Assembly (NCBI GenBank): GCA_025766275.1 | Contig: JAFKAC010000009.1 | Span: 1,612,001 to 1,676,000 of the forward strand | Origin: Lactarius indigo | Lineage: Eukaryota; Basidiomycota; Agaricomycetes; Russulales; Russulaceae | Length of the DNA stretch: 64,000 nucleotides | Reading direction: 5' to 3' | Shown: one piece after another, positions 1 through 11,474 of the stretch | Numbering within the stretch: the stretch's first letter is position 1 | Layout of the letters: every line of letters starts with the position of its first letter | Translations under genes and position numbers: made by a program | Notes under the pieces: generated by a model | Told to the model about the DNA's origin: nothing | Database searches by the model: none | Seen by the model: only the letters and a program-made list of their open reading frames with translations

Positions 1-327
1 ACCCTGGCAGTTTTTCCGGTCCAAATGGTTTCAGTAGTGGAGGGCTCCTGACGTCCTAGAACAAGTCTGGCTAATGGTGTTGAAAGTCAAAACATTCTGT
101 ATTACTGTATATGTAAAGAGCGGTATATTCTGTCTATTTTAACTGTGATATATGTACTTTTAACCGGGCATTGTATTATTTTTGACGAGGAACATGGTGG
201 CCTTTGCACCCACCTCGGCGAGGATAAACACGATGAAGGATAACGGCGATCGCGTAGAAATGACTCGAACGTAACTTGAGGGATTGTGAACACGCACGGG
301 ACCTGCCCTTGCGAAATAAACAGCAAC
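1..327. other. No gene recognised at the left edge
   Basis: I see no conserved coding signal, tRNA or clear repeat here. The stretch lies downstream of the stop of the neighbouring minus-strand gene, so part of it is probably that gene's 3' untranslated region. Confidence 0.4.
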
Positions 328-2131
328 CTACAGCGTCAAGTGCCGCATCATAGCCCGATGAGCAGCACCACTTTCCTGCCCCGGCCCCGCGAGTCCCTTC
401 ACGGCAGCACTAACGACGTCGGGATCGCGCAGGGGGCCAGGTGGGACCACCGTCCCACGACCGGCGCTAGTGCGCGTGTAGTCTTCCGACCGATGATCGA
501 CCAACTCCGCACGGCGCAGGGCGACGTCGTACCGCGCACAAAGCCCACGCACCGCACTCCATGCACGGGAGCGCTCGTTCCCACAGACGCCCCACATGAC
601 GCAGATGTCGTTAGTGCGAACCTCGAGGGCGCCGGCGCGCCAGTGTGGCAGCCAGCGCGTGAGGGTGTCGAGCAGCGCGAATGGGGCGACATCCTCGGCG
701 GGCAGGTCTTCCGCTGCGTAGGAGAACCGGCCGAGGGAGGAGGAGCTGGCGGACCAGTGGGCGCCGTCGATGACCAAGAGTAGCTCGTGCGTGGGGCGCG
801 CTAGAGGTGAAGAGACGGGGAGCCGGCCGGTGTTTCTGAGTGCGAGCAGCGTGCCGACGATGTCCTCTGGGTCGTCCTCCCGCGAGAACGACCGCAACTG
901 TGGAGCTACGCGGCGCATTACCACCGTTGAGCCACTGCTGCGGGCGGACTTGAGCCCTGAACAGCGCTGGAAACGGACGAGCGCGTCGAGGTGTTTCCAG
1001 AAGAGCTGTCGACTGAAATTGCGCGGAAGGTGGATGTTGCAGTGAGAAAAGGCGTAGATCATGAAGAATGGGTTGAGGTCGGCGTTGACGAGGCAGTCGG
1101 AAGAATAGCCACGGTCGGCGAGCTCTTGTACAATCGCGCGAGCTACGTCAAAGGCATCGGGGGACACTGCAAACACGAAACATGTTAGCGACGAAACTAG
1201 TGCTCCACTTCGCAGACGTACTAGAAAACCCAACTCGCTCTTGGGAGGACTGCTCCCGATCGATCTGCGGGTTCCCCACATACTCATGGTAGGCGTGATT
1301 GCAGCTTCCCGCACAACCAAACCAAACGGCGTCTTCCTCAGTTGGGGTTTGATGCATGATCCACTCTTGAAGATCGGGCCAGAGATTACCTACGACGTGG
1401 CGGAGGTCTCCCCAGATGTCCCCGGGCTCGCGCTCTTCACAGCCCCCCCGCAAAAGGGAGTCCTTGAGCGTCCAGCGGAAATAGTTGTGCGTGTCATCGC
1501 CCCAGCACTTATTGATAACGGATAATAGCCGGACGGTGCGATGGGCAGGACCCGGTTCGCGTCGCTCTCGACGGAGAGCAACGAGGTCGACAGGAGCAGC
1601 CACCGGGGAACGAGTTGGTGCTTTTGTGGGCGAGGACGATCGCGTTCTGAAGCGCGGCGGGATACTGTAGCACGCGTCCTGAGGGGATATCGGGTTCGAG
1701 GTGGGTGTGCGGCCGGCGTTAAACCTGTTAGGGCGAGTCGGGGTCTCTGTCGCGCTCGCCACCCGGCGCTGGGTCGGAGGTGCCATCGTGCTTGGGAAGC
1801 GAGGCTTGGTGGGTGAACCCGCGGTGCTGCTAGCCACCCGGGGCCTGCTGGACGAACCCGACCTCTGCAGGGTCATTTCTGCGTATTCTTTAGGCGTGTA
1901 GAGCTTCACGGGGCTTCCATCACTGTGCTTCGGGAAGGGGGTGATTTGTGGTGTAGGCAAGCCGGTCGAAGTTGAACGCGAGCCTTTCTTGCTCTTGCAT
2001 GGCGTCTGTGGAAAGACAGGACTAGCATGGGGGGTTTGCACCGCAGGTGCGTACAGAATCTTAGAAGGGGTCGAGGGCCTGCCTCGCTGAGGGGTCTGTT
2101 GAGGGCTGGGGTATGAACGATAGTCAGACAT
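328..2131 (-). CDS. Hypothetical protein, Ser/Pro-rich N-terminus, 582 aa
   Basis: Two exons (2131-1222 and 1166-328) join across a 55-base intron with donor GTACGT and an acceptor GCAG preceded by CTAAC. The first 170 or so residues are rich in Ser, Thr, Pro and Arg, with many S/T-P pairs (TPQ, TPSK, SPTK), and look disordered and phosphorylatable. From about residue 200 the composition becomes that of a folded protein with several Trp and His residues; the second exon holds the segment VIDGAHWSASSSSLGRFSY. The start is the ATG opening MSDYRSYPSP. I do not recognise the family and assign no function. The long open frame and clean splice make a real gene likely. Confidence 0.7.
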
Positions 2132-3170
2132 GTAGGACACCAGGTTTTTCGAACGTCTCTGAATTATGAGTCCAAGGACTGTTAAGGCTTTAATACAATC
2201 CCCCAACGAGCACCAGGCCTACTTTGTGACTACGGTTAGCCACATTATCAGATTGTGGGCCACCGGACTCCTGAAGCGACAGCTAGCAATCGTGTAGACA
2301 ATGATGGTGTAAATTGTGGCCGCCTAGAGAGCCACAAACCACGACAACAAATCCACTCCACAAGAGTCGCAAATTCGCAAATTCGACAGGAGTGGGCCCG
2401 AGCCTGAACACATGACAGTGCAGTGCCAAGATCGGCCGGAACAGTGAGCCAAGTCAATGCCATGATGTCTATGAATCCAGAGCTGTCCAGCCAAGTGAAG
2501 TCGCAGCCATCTCGGCCAGAGTGCGCAGCAAAGATCCTTCTTGCAGGATTTTGAGGGCCCTCCTATGCTGCAATATGGAAATACCTCCTTGTTGAGTCAG
2601 TCTGACCCTAAGATCCGTAAATAAAATAGAAGCCGAGCCGGAAACGACACGGCAGATCACACGGAACTTAAAATCAGGGTAAAACCGCGGTTGGGGTGGG
2701 GACTAGGTGACTCGGAGGTGTATATCCAGATTACGTTAAAAATATATGCGGCGGTACAATAGTAACGGAGAAGCGTGTCATTCTGCAGCAACAGTTGTAT
2801 ATATGAGCCACAAGACAGACGAAGTTGTGCACGGAAGAGGTAACAACTATCACGAGTGGGGTCTAAAGTGTACAACGGGAGAACACAGTCACGTCTGTCT
2901 ATGGAGCGTGCAATATTGGTGTCCAGCCGGAAATTGGCGAGGTACAGGACGAGTGGGGAACAAAAATGCGGATGTTGTGCTGCAAAAGTAGAGGTATCGT
3001 GCAAAAGGGACAATAGCAGAAACGAGTAAGTTATGCGATGTGAGTGTGAGTTCTATGGCAATGAGTTGTGAATAAAAGGGGAGATCAGCGGTGGTGTGCA
3101 CGCGCTTTTGACATGGGTGCGTGGGGGACCAGGGCAACTTGGCATGTGCAAGGTATCACCGCATTGGAAA
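2132..3170. other. Intergenic, nothing recognised
   Basis: About 1 kb between two minus-strand genes. Short open frames exist on both strands, but none has an intron pattern, a conserved motif or a composition that supports coding. It should hold the promoter of the gene ending at 328 and the 3' end of the Nudix gene. Confidence 0.4.
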
Positions 3171-3738
3171 TCACCGGCGCGGTGCAAGAGATGACATTGC
3201 GAGGCCCTGCGCAAGTTCCGGCTTCCAGGCAATGCGCTGCATAGCCTCGGCAAAGTCGACCCACTCTCGCCGTCTTTCCTTGCTCTCTAACCACTCCGAG
3301 TCAAGACTTGCGACGTCGAGCTCAAAAAAGTGGTACGTGGACGCGGCGGCTGGAACCGTTGTCACGAAGCGCGTGATTGTGCCACGCACGCCAGCTGAAG
3401 TACGGAATAATGATGGAACAGGGTAGGGGAGTGCACGTCAGGATGGAGTATGACGGATAAATGGGCAAATGATTCGACCTTCTTCCGAGGCCTCTCTCAA
3501 GGCAGCAGCCTCAAGCTCAACGTCCGTAGACTCCCAACCACCTTTAGGCACTGAGAGAAGACAACAATGCTGAGTCAGCGAATGACTTCAAACTAAGCCA
3601 GTCCTTTGGGGAGAAGCACTCACAGACCCAACAGTTTGGACGTTTTCTACTGGTGATGACGAGAATTTTTCCAGCTGCTCTGGCGATGGGAATGGCACAG
3701 CATACGACCCTTGGCGTTGAACGGCCTTTTGTAGACAT
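3171..3738 (-). CDS. DDP1: Nudix hydrolase, diphosphoinositol polyphosphate phosphohydrolase type
   Basis: Three exons (3738-3624, 3550-3479, 3394-3171) encode 136 residues. Exon 1 gives the start of the fold (GKILVITSRKRPNCWV). The Nudix box runs across exons 2 and 3: GGWEST, then REASEEAG, matching GX5EX7REUXEEXGU with the catalytic RE..EE residues present. The C-terminal block FFELDVASLDSEW with WVDFAEAM is typical of the DIPP/Aps1/Ddp1 branch, which hydrolyses diphosphoinositol polyphosphates and dinucleoside polyphosphates in the cytosol or nucleus. The length is that of a minimal family member. The second donor (GTCGAA) is weak, but phases close exactly and the box is intact. The substrate class is inferred from family resemblance. 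Confidence 0.88.
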
Positions 3739-4507
3739 GACGGGGGATGGAGTAACGGGGTTTCGGTGGCAGGGTTAACAAGAGGTAGTGGTAGTAGTAG
3801 AGGAAAGGAAAGGAAAGGTACGTTGGCTAGAAGGGTGTTAGGGTGCTCAAGTTGACTTCATGAGTCGAAGTGTAGGGAGGGGAACTAAAGAGGAGGGCTC
3901 GTATATGGAACCTGTATTGTGATGTAGTTTCCAGGTAAACGTAATTCAAACGAGCTAAACGTGTTTGTTTCAAGAAGGTTGTTGGGGAAAACCCAGCAAG
4001 AGGGCGAACGTGGCTGTCCTCGCACTGGATAATTTTTTTTTTCAAGAGGAACGATGACAAATGGGCGACAGGGGCGGAGTAAGGGAACAGACAAGAACGA
4101 GCGTATTAAAGAGGCAGATATAAGGGAAAAATAATAATATGAGTAGGATAGAAAGAAGGGACGAAATAAGCGGGTGAGCGGGGTTAAGGTACGAGAGCCA
4201 ACGACCCGCTCCAGTTCACGCACGTTCATCGCCGATTTTGGCTTTTCTTTTTTATTTTAATGTTAACTTTCCCACGGTCACAGTCGATGATCTCATCCCA
4301 TTTCACATCCCGGCATGCTTTCCCACCCCATCGAGATCTGATGTCAACAGGTGTATTCAGGCGCAGGAGCAGCTCAGACTAGCACTGTCCCTAAATTACT
4401 TTACGCTCCCTATTGAACATCACTCGTCACACGACCACCTATTCATTCCAACTAAAAGTCGACCCAACAGTCAGACGGAACTAGAACCCAAACGTGTGGT
4501 GTGGTAC
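3739..4507. other. Intergenic, simple-sequence patch
   Basis: This 770-base stretch separates the start of the Nudix gene from the stop of YKE4, so it holds the Nudix promoter and the YKE4 3' untranslated region. A short GGAAA-type repeat lies near 3800-3818. No gene was recognised. Confidence 0.4.
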
Positions 4508-6649
4508 TCACGCAACCAAGAACATGCAAAGCACCCCAAACGCCATCGCCCCAAACTGTATGCTTTTCGTGAGCAAAGCCACCACCCGATACACATTTTC
4601 AGCCGTACCTCACGCAGTGCTTGCTTACCGCTCTTACTCTCTTCCAGAAGTCTGACCAGTGATCAGTCGGCTTTTTCGATCAGAAAAAAAAAAAAAAAAA
4701 GTGGAGCCTACGTTGGCAAGACGGCGACAGCGCCAATGTACAAGAACCCACCAGCGACAAAGGGGATAACCTATCAGCCCGGTATTAGATACTCTTTCTC
4801 GTTAGCATGTTTTTAGGCGCACGTACTAGATCAGCAAGTTGCACCGTAGTGCCCAGCAATCCTGCCGCAGTTTGCCGCACCGCCGCCGCAAGATCATTTG
4901 ATGGGTCATCTTCTGCATGCGCAGAAGCCGATAGATTGTGGATCATGATTCCCATGAATGTTCTATACAAAATCAGTCGATCCTATCCCCATTCCGAGGC
5001 ACATATGACGAACTTACCCAACCTATGAAACGAAACGTGGCCGGATCAAGATAAGTAAATCAATTGAGTGACCAGGGAGAAGGAGTGAGACGACACGCGG
5101 GTCCCAGACATGGGTATCGATCAAGAGTGTGCGATGCAAACTCACAAAAGCTCCCACAGCTGTGAGGAATTGTGACTGCATGGCTTGCCGTTTGGTGAAA
5201 CCACTGCGAATAAGGATGCTGTAATCAGCAATCTCGTGGGGTATCTCATGCGCGAAGCACGCCAGCGTTGTAGTCGCGCCAATTAAAGGACTGGAATAAA
5301 AAGAAGCGGCCATCCTGGTACACGAGTTAGATGGGAATGCTGGAACGTGACAGAAAGAACGGGGGTCCGTACGCAAGGCCATCCGTGCTGCCGGGGACGC
5401 ACGTCAGCAGGTATCCTGGGATACTCGTCTGGGAACCAACTCACATGTTGTGGACAAAGTCGCCAAATAAGTTTAGATACGCTGACAGTTTTGAAGGACC
5501 GCTGATATGACTTTTCTCTTCCTCACTTTGGTGATGCTTATGGTCGTCAGGTTGCTGTTCCCCATTGACCTTACGGCGTGACCTTAGACTGCCGTCACCC
5601 ACGCTATTGGGTTCGACAGCGGACGAAATACTCTCCTCGGGTACCGCATTGCTGTGGTCATGGGAATGTGCGTGACCCTCGCCCCCGCCTAAGACACGGA
5701 GCGATTTTTCCATGATAAAAAACGCCGCAAATCCAGCGAATATACCCAAGCTGCATGAACGTGCGTTTATGTTAGGACGAAAAGCTCCGACAGAAGTGGC
5801 TGAAGGAAAGCCATTGCCGTCATCGGGAACGGACTTACCCAATAAGTATATTGCGTTTCTCCTCGACCATTACGAAATGTACGGTCTCATCCTGGTGCTC
5901 TCCGAGGAAAGAATGAGGCACGAGATGCAGAAACACATCGGAGAGTAGTCCACCAGTCTAGACAGTAAATGAGTCCCTTTTTCGAAGTTCCGGATTGGTC
6001 CGGTATGAGCCTGGGCGTAAACACGCACAGCGAAAGCCGTCATTGTGTTAAGGGTGTCGCGATTAATTTGGGCCGGAATAAAAGCTAATATGAAGTTGGG
6101 CACGCTGTCATATTTTCGAACGTGTCACTTCACGTGTGCCCCCTTGCAGTAAAAATGTGTCATAAACCTACGAACTGATGTAGAATGTCCCCAGGACTGC
6201 CAAGTGTGCGTCGCGAACGCGGGATCAGAATTCTACCACAAACAGGTCAAGTGGTTCGCGTCTTTACTCACCAGAATTCCAGGCGGGGCCAAACGGAAAG
6301 AGGACGGCAAACACCTGGCGCAGAACTGGAGATTCATCCCCAGCAATCTCCTTCTTGAGAGCAGACAGCTGTTGGACAGGCGAGCATTGTGCAATTTCCG
6401 CTTCCTTTAACGGTTAGAAGAGCGAGTACGAAATACGCGAAGACAAGGGCAGGGGGTGTGTGGCGCACGTGCGACCATAAGTCAGCTAATCACAAAATGT
6501 GGGAATGAAAAATGTAGGCGAACCCGGATGAGAAGAGTTTTGGACGAGTCGCTCAAGCTCGCGGATACGGGACTTAGAAAGAGACCAAGCAGAATTACAG
6601 ATAAAAGAACGGAAAGGGTGGGCGTGGGCATGAGCGAGCGAAGAACCAT
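4508..6649 (-). CDS. YKE4: ZIP-family zinc transporter, YKE4/SLC39A7 type
   Basis: Thirteen exons (6649-6524, 6404-6272, 6196-6172, 6104-6029, 5957-5839, 5750-5445, 5387-5373, 5314-5146, 5022-5018, 4962-4827, 4770-4712, 4651-4609, 4555-4508) give 419 residues with all phases closing. The start is the ATG of MVLRSLMPTP, followed by a hydrophobic signal peptide or first helix. A His-rich loop (HAHSHDHS and DHKHHQ) lies before the catalytic helices. The transport-path motifs are present: HNITDG in helix IV and HEIPHE in helix V, which bind the metal. Members of this family move zinc between the ER/Golgi lumen and the cytosol. Exons 7 and 9 are microexons of 15 and 5 bases; both are needed to restore HNITDGLAMAASF and AFVGTF. 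Intron 11 holds a 17-base poly-T tract on the sense strand. Confidence 0.93.
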
Positions 6650-6861
6650 GCGGATGCTGTCTGGGTGGGAGAGTGAACGAATGTGCGGTTATGGCCACTC
6701 AAACCGAACCTTGATCACGACGGGGACCAGATTTGCCGTCATCATGATCTTATCACAGCATCGTCTGCCTCACCATTTTATTTAAATTTATATTTCGCTT
6801 ATATGGCTGCAGACGAACTTGCCACGTAGGCATAGTAGCGAGAGCGCATTGAGACGGAGAC
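6650..6861. promoter_or_regulatory. Shared divergent promoter, YKE4 / RING gene
   Basis: The starts of YKE4 (minus) and the RING-finger gene (plus) are 212 bases apart, so both promoters must lie in or overlap this stretch. It is AT-rich near 6770-6800. No specific factor site was identified. Confidence 0.5.
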
Positions 6862-7881
6862 ATGGCGCATATAGTAAGACCAAAATATGGTAGTTGGGAC
6901 GAAACTGTAACCCCACGAGAGGCACCGCACTTGCCTCAGCACAGCGACATGTCAACGTTGAACAGTGGATCTGATACACGTCCGGCAGCGTCTTCACAAC
7001 CCGGCGACGGTGTCATCGCAATTCTTATTCCCGGTTCTACGTCTCTGGGCCCCGGTGTGAGTGCGAGTGCGTCTCCACCGTTGGTCGGCACCACCTCCCT
7101 CGAAGCGCCAGGCAATCAAGTGACCTCCGAAGGCAAAAGGAAACAAGAAGACGATAGCGATACCGCGCCTGACGCGATAGATACGTCTGGTACCAGGAAA
7201 AAACTGAAGCTAGAGGCTCCAGATGTCGAGGAATTCCCGTTCATAGGATCCACTGAAGCCGTGTCCAGTACTGAGTCTGTTGTTGAGAGCCCCGCGAATG
7301 TATGCTATCTCCTTCATCCGAGGCACCATAGCTAATCTTCCATACAGAACGCCGAACTACCAGCTTCACTCGGTCTTGGAGATGAACCGGCCCACACGGG
7401 GTCCGGCACCGCTGTGTCCATTCTTCCAGGTGTGCAATCAACGCCGACAGCCCCATTAGATCAACCCTCTTCCCCAATCTCGCTGCGGTCGCAGTCTGCC
7501 CCTCCGACATCTCCAATTGTCACCAGTGTCACCCATGGACCGCGCACTCTACCCCCTCCGATCAGTCTCCCACCAGAGCCCGAGCCGCTTCACGCCTACG
7601 CATGTCCGATTTGCTTTGCGTCGCCGACAAACGCGACGCTTACGCCCTGCGGCCATATCATGTGTGGCGAATGTTTGTTCACTGCTGTAGGGGCAGCAGT
7701 AGCTCGTATAGGAATCGCCAACCTTGCCGCGAGGTCAGTCGAAAATCTATTGAAGTTCCTCACTCGAGACACTAGTTTGAATCGATGCAGGTGTCCCGTC
7801 TGTCGTGCTCCGATACCTATGTGGGACGGTAGGGGTGGAGGCGTTATTGGTCTGCAACCCCGCGTGGTCATCACCCTCTGA
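6862..7881 (+). CDS. RING-finger protein, possible SUMO-targeted ubiquitin ligase
   Basis: Three exons (6862-7299, 7348-7733, 7791-7881) encode 304 residues. The first two thirds are low-complexity, with a basic stretch (GKRKQ) and GTRKKLKLE that could be a nuclear localisation signal. The RING lies at about residues 222-285: CPIC, then TPCGHIMCGECL, then ARCPVCR, with the expected C-x2-C, C-x-H-x2-C-x2-C and C-x2-C spacing. The end is GGGVIGLQPRVVITL. Intron 2 is 57 bases with no stop, so reading through it would only lengthen the RING loop; its removal gives the tight spacing expected. The hydrophobic stretch VIAILIP near residue 52 resembles a SUMO-interaction motif, which would fit an SLX8/RNF4-like ligase. 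That role is inference; the RING itself is clear. Confidence 0.85.
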
Positions 7882-8185
7882 GTGACTATATGGACTGCAA
7901 CATATCACTGCGCCTCCTGGACATGTTGTCAGCGCCTATCGAGCCTTGGCACGTTGTTGCTTCTTCTGTGCACGGTCGCCTTCGTCGGGCACAATTCCGC
8001 TAGACGGAGGTATGTTCCCTCCGACTATTACGCAAAGATATTCAACACGCGGGAGGGTCGTGGTGCCTCTTCGCCGACTCGGAGGCGTCTTTCTGGCCGA
8101 GTCGAGTCACAACTAAAACGTGCCTGTATTTAAATATGATGCGTTACCACCCATCCCCCACCATCAATTACAGAAACTGTGTGTG
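7882..8185. other. Intergenic, promoter of the HD-domain gene
   Basis: A 304-base gap between two plus-strand genes. It must contain the end of the RING transcript and the promoter of the next gene. No separate gene or repeat was seen. Confidence 0.4.
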
Positions 8186-9167
8186 ATGACGGTAACAACG
8201 ACCTCGGAGTATCCCACTCCAGCAGAAGCGGCCGTAGTGCGCGCCGCGGAACAGTTCATGGAGGAGACAATGTCCAACTTCTCTGACCCTTCCCACGACC
8301 CTCATCACGGTCAGCGCCCTCTCGCACGCGCATCGCAGCGCATAAGCTAACCCAAACATACACCTCTAGTCCGTCGCGTCCGCCGAACCGCCCTCCGTCT
8401 CGCCCGATCCATCTCAGACGACAGCGGCACAGGGTCGGCGCCGGACCTGCTCACGGTCGAGCTCGGCGCGCTGCTGCACGACGTGCTCGACAAGAAGTAC
8501 GTACCGCCCGCGTCGTACGGGCACGACGCGCGCGCGTTCTTCGAACCCTTTTTCCGGCGCGCCGCGGAGGAGGAGCCGGCGGCGCTCGATCTTCGCGCGG
8601 ACGGGCGCGCGGACGCGATCGTGCGGATCGTGGAGAACGTCAGCTGGTCTAACGAGCAGCGCTTGCGTGCGCGCGGGGAGTGGGGGCCGTGGCATGAGGC
8701 GTGCGTCGAGCTGCACTGCGTGCAGGATGCTGATCGGCTCGATGCGATCGGCGCATTCGGCGAGTATTGTGTTCTTGCGTGCCCGCTACTCCCCTCGACT
8801 TATCTGCTGATACTCAGGGGTCATGCGCTGCGCCGCGTACAGCGCTGTCGCAAAACGGTGAGGCACCTTTTGCCGGCGGGATGCTGCAGTGTCAATCGCT
8901 GACTTTGGAGTCTTGATGGAATGTGCACCAGTGCGTTACACGCACCCGATGGCGACGCAGATCAACCAGAGTCCGCAATTCAGCACTTCCACGACAAGTT
9001 ACTTCACATCCAGGAGCGGATGAAGACTGCGCCCGGAAAGCAGATGGCCGAAAAACGACACAAGTTGGTGCGTGAGGTGTACTGTTACTCCTCCTCTCTT
9101 GTTGACACCGGTGTAGTTGGTCGACTTTTTGGCTGCCGTAGAGGATGAGTACGGCAGGGATGCATAG
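8186..9167 (+). CDS. HD-domain metal-dependent phosphohydrolase, YedJ-like
   Basis: Five exons (8186-8309, 8370-8759, 8818-8857, 8932-9067, 9117-9167) give 246 residues. The metal-binding pattern of the HD superfamily is visible: HDPHHVRRV near residue 38, LLHDVLDKKY near residue 79, and VQDADRLDAIGAFG near residue 165. The arrangement is that of the bacterial YedJ/fungal orphan group, whose substrate is not firmly known (nucleotides or other phosphoesters). Intron 2 appears to start with GC (GCGAGT at 8760), since only this donor keeps DAIGAFG in frame with VMRCAAYSAVAKR. It lies in tandem with the RING gene and converges on TPS1. Confidence 0.88.
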
Positions 9168-9385
9168 GGACACGCGGAGCTTTCTGATCTGCTAACGTGT
9201 TTGATTGCTATCCACACAAAACTCTACAATAATGAATATTTTAATCCCAAACAAAACCAGACCAAAGCTAGTCTGAAGCCTTGTAAAACGACAACACAGG
9301 CAAGAGTACAGATACAACTACACTGCCTACTTACCGCGTGGGGTCAGCTGGAATCCTTTCTTGCCCCACTGGTCCGCATGAACGC

Positions 9386-11240
9386 TCACCCTGAGGCGGT
9401 TGCCGGCTCTGATCTGTCGATCTCCACCGGCGTTGACCCAGGTAGACGCGTGCCACCCGCACTGCCAGGTTGGAGCACCGCTTGGCCGGCCTTGTCGCCG
9501 AGCACGAGACCCTCGGAGCTCGCAGGTATCTTGAGCATCTCCTTCACGAAAGACGTACCCCAAAATGCAGCGCTGTACTTGGTCACGTACTTGAACAGCT
9601 TTCGGTGGTTCTCTGCGCGCACTTCTGAGGGCATCGTAACCGCCTCGTGAATCGCGTCTGCAACCTGTTGGCTGTCCCACGGGTTGACGACGATCGATCC
9701 GTTGAGGGACTGCGCCGCGCCGGCAAACTCAGAGAGGATCATCACACCCTGGCGGGCTTGCTGGCAGGAAACATACTCGTACGAGACCTAATATGGGCCC
9801 GCCCTATGAGCAAGCGAGCGAGAGAGGGGGGGGAATGACACTGACCAAGTTCATGCCGTCACGCGTGCTGGTCACCAAGCAAACATCACTGAGCGCGTAC
9901 AGCGCACAGAGTTCGTCAAACTGTAGACTCTTGTGCATGAAATGTATCGGCATAAACTCGACGGTCCCAAAGCGACCGTTGATACGCCCGACGAGCTCGT
10001 TCACTGTTGCACGCAGGTTCTGATACTCCTCGACGTCTTGGCGAGACGGCACAGCAAGTTGTACAAGGACGACCCTGCCGATCCACTCGGGATGTTGTGT
10101 GAGGAAAAGTTCGAGTGCGTGGAGTTTCTGCGGAACGCCCTTGATATAGTCGAGTCGGTCGACACCGACGATGACCTTGACGCCGTTAAAGCGCTGTTCG
10201 AGTGCAGCGATGCGCTTCTGGACGGATTCTTTCTCCAAGTTCTATGAATACGGTAGTGGTCAGCACACAGAACACAGATGAACAAAACGGCGCACCTTTA
10301 TGAAGGAGCTCGGATCAATACCGATCGGGAAGGTCCCGACGTGTGCTAGCCGACCCTCGAATTCGACGCCGTTGGGCATAGTAGGAAGGGAGAGGATGCG
10401 GGTGCATGAAGAGAGGAAGTGACGTGCGTAGTCATAAGTGTGGAAGCCAATGAGGTCCGAGTAGAGCACACCGAGAAGAATTTCGCGGCGAACAGGGAGG
10501 ATCCTGAATGAACGTAAAAGGTGGGTGCCGTCAACAGGCGCCTAAGTGCGATCGGACAGAACCGACCTGTAGATCTCGCTGGAGGGGAATGGGGTATGGA
10601 GGAAGAAGCCGATCTTGACGCCCTTGATAGCATCGTGGCCGTCGAGAGGGTAGTCTTCGGACTCGATGCCGTCCGTGATGCTTGCGAACTCGTTTGTCGT
10701 GAACCCGCGCGCAAACTCCGGGCCGGTGACGAGGCTGCGGAGGAGCAAAGGGAGGAGCATGAGATGGTAGTCTTGCACCCAAACCATGGAATTCTCGCGA
10801 ATTTGTTGGCGGACAACTTCGGCAAAGCGCATGTTGGCTATGCGGTAGGCTAGCCAATTCTCCTCGTCGAAATTCATTTCTCCGGGATGATAGTGGAACA
10901 AGGGCCATAGGATGGAGTTTGAGAAGCCGTTATAATGACGGTCGGCAACATCATCGTCGAGGTATACTGCTTGGCAAGAGTACTCCTCCATGAGACGTTT
11001 GTCAACGATGGGCCTGTCCTTGATGGGGATGTAGAATCCCGGCCAGCCTATCCAAGTGAAAGACATGGACTTTTTAGTGCCGGAGAGGGCGGAGACAAGT
11101 CCTCCGGATGACATTTTGAAGTGGTATTCGCCCTGAGCATCCTTCGTGATAGTAACGGGAAGGCGGTTTGAGACGACGATGAGATGCTGTTCTACGGGGG
11201 GGTCGATGATGGGGGAGGTGGAAAGCATAGGCGAAGACAT
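9386..11240 (-). CDS. TPS1: Trehalose-6-phosphate synthase
   Basis: Four exons (11240-10567, 10503-10296, 10241-9846, 9787-9386) encode 559 residues of a GT20 glycosyltransferase that joins UDP-glucose and glucose-6-phosphate to make trehalose-6-phosphate in the cytosol. Family landmarks run in order: LIVVSNRLPVTI at the N-terminus, VWVQDYHLMLLP, IGFFLHTPFP, VIVGVDRLDYIKGV, and near the end RDGMNLVSYEYVSCQQ, which carries the UDP-binding residues. The protein is about 60 residues longer than yeast Tps1, the extra length lying mostly in a Gly/Ser/Pro tail. No phosphatase (Tps2) domain is present. The start is the ATG of MSSPMLSTSP. Confidence 0.96.
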
Positions 11241-11474
11241 TGCGGGTGATGAGGCGGAATCACAAAATTGAGGCGGGTATTAAGTAGCTTGCTTCTAGTT
11301 CGCTGGCAAGAACTCCCGAGTTGTCTATCCGATGAAAATCCTTTCGACAACAGCCAAATCGGACATACAACGATGAAATCTATGACTATCAACTCCATCT
11401 TACGTGTCAATGACAGAGCTTGTACCCAAAACACATCCAAAACATCATTTTTATCATCATCATGTGACAACTGA

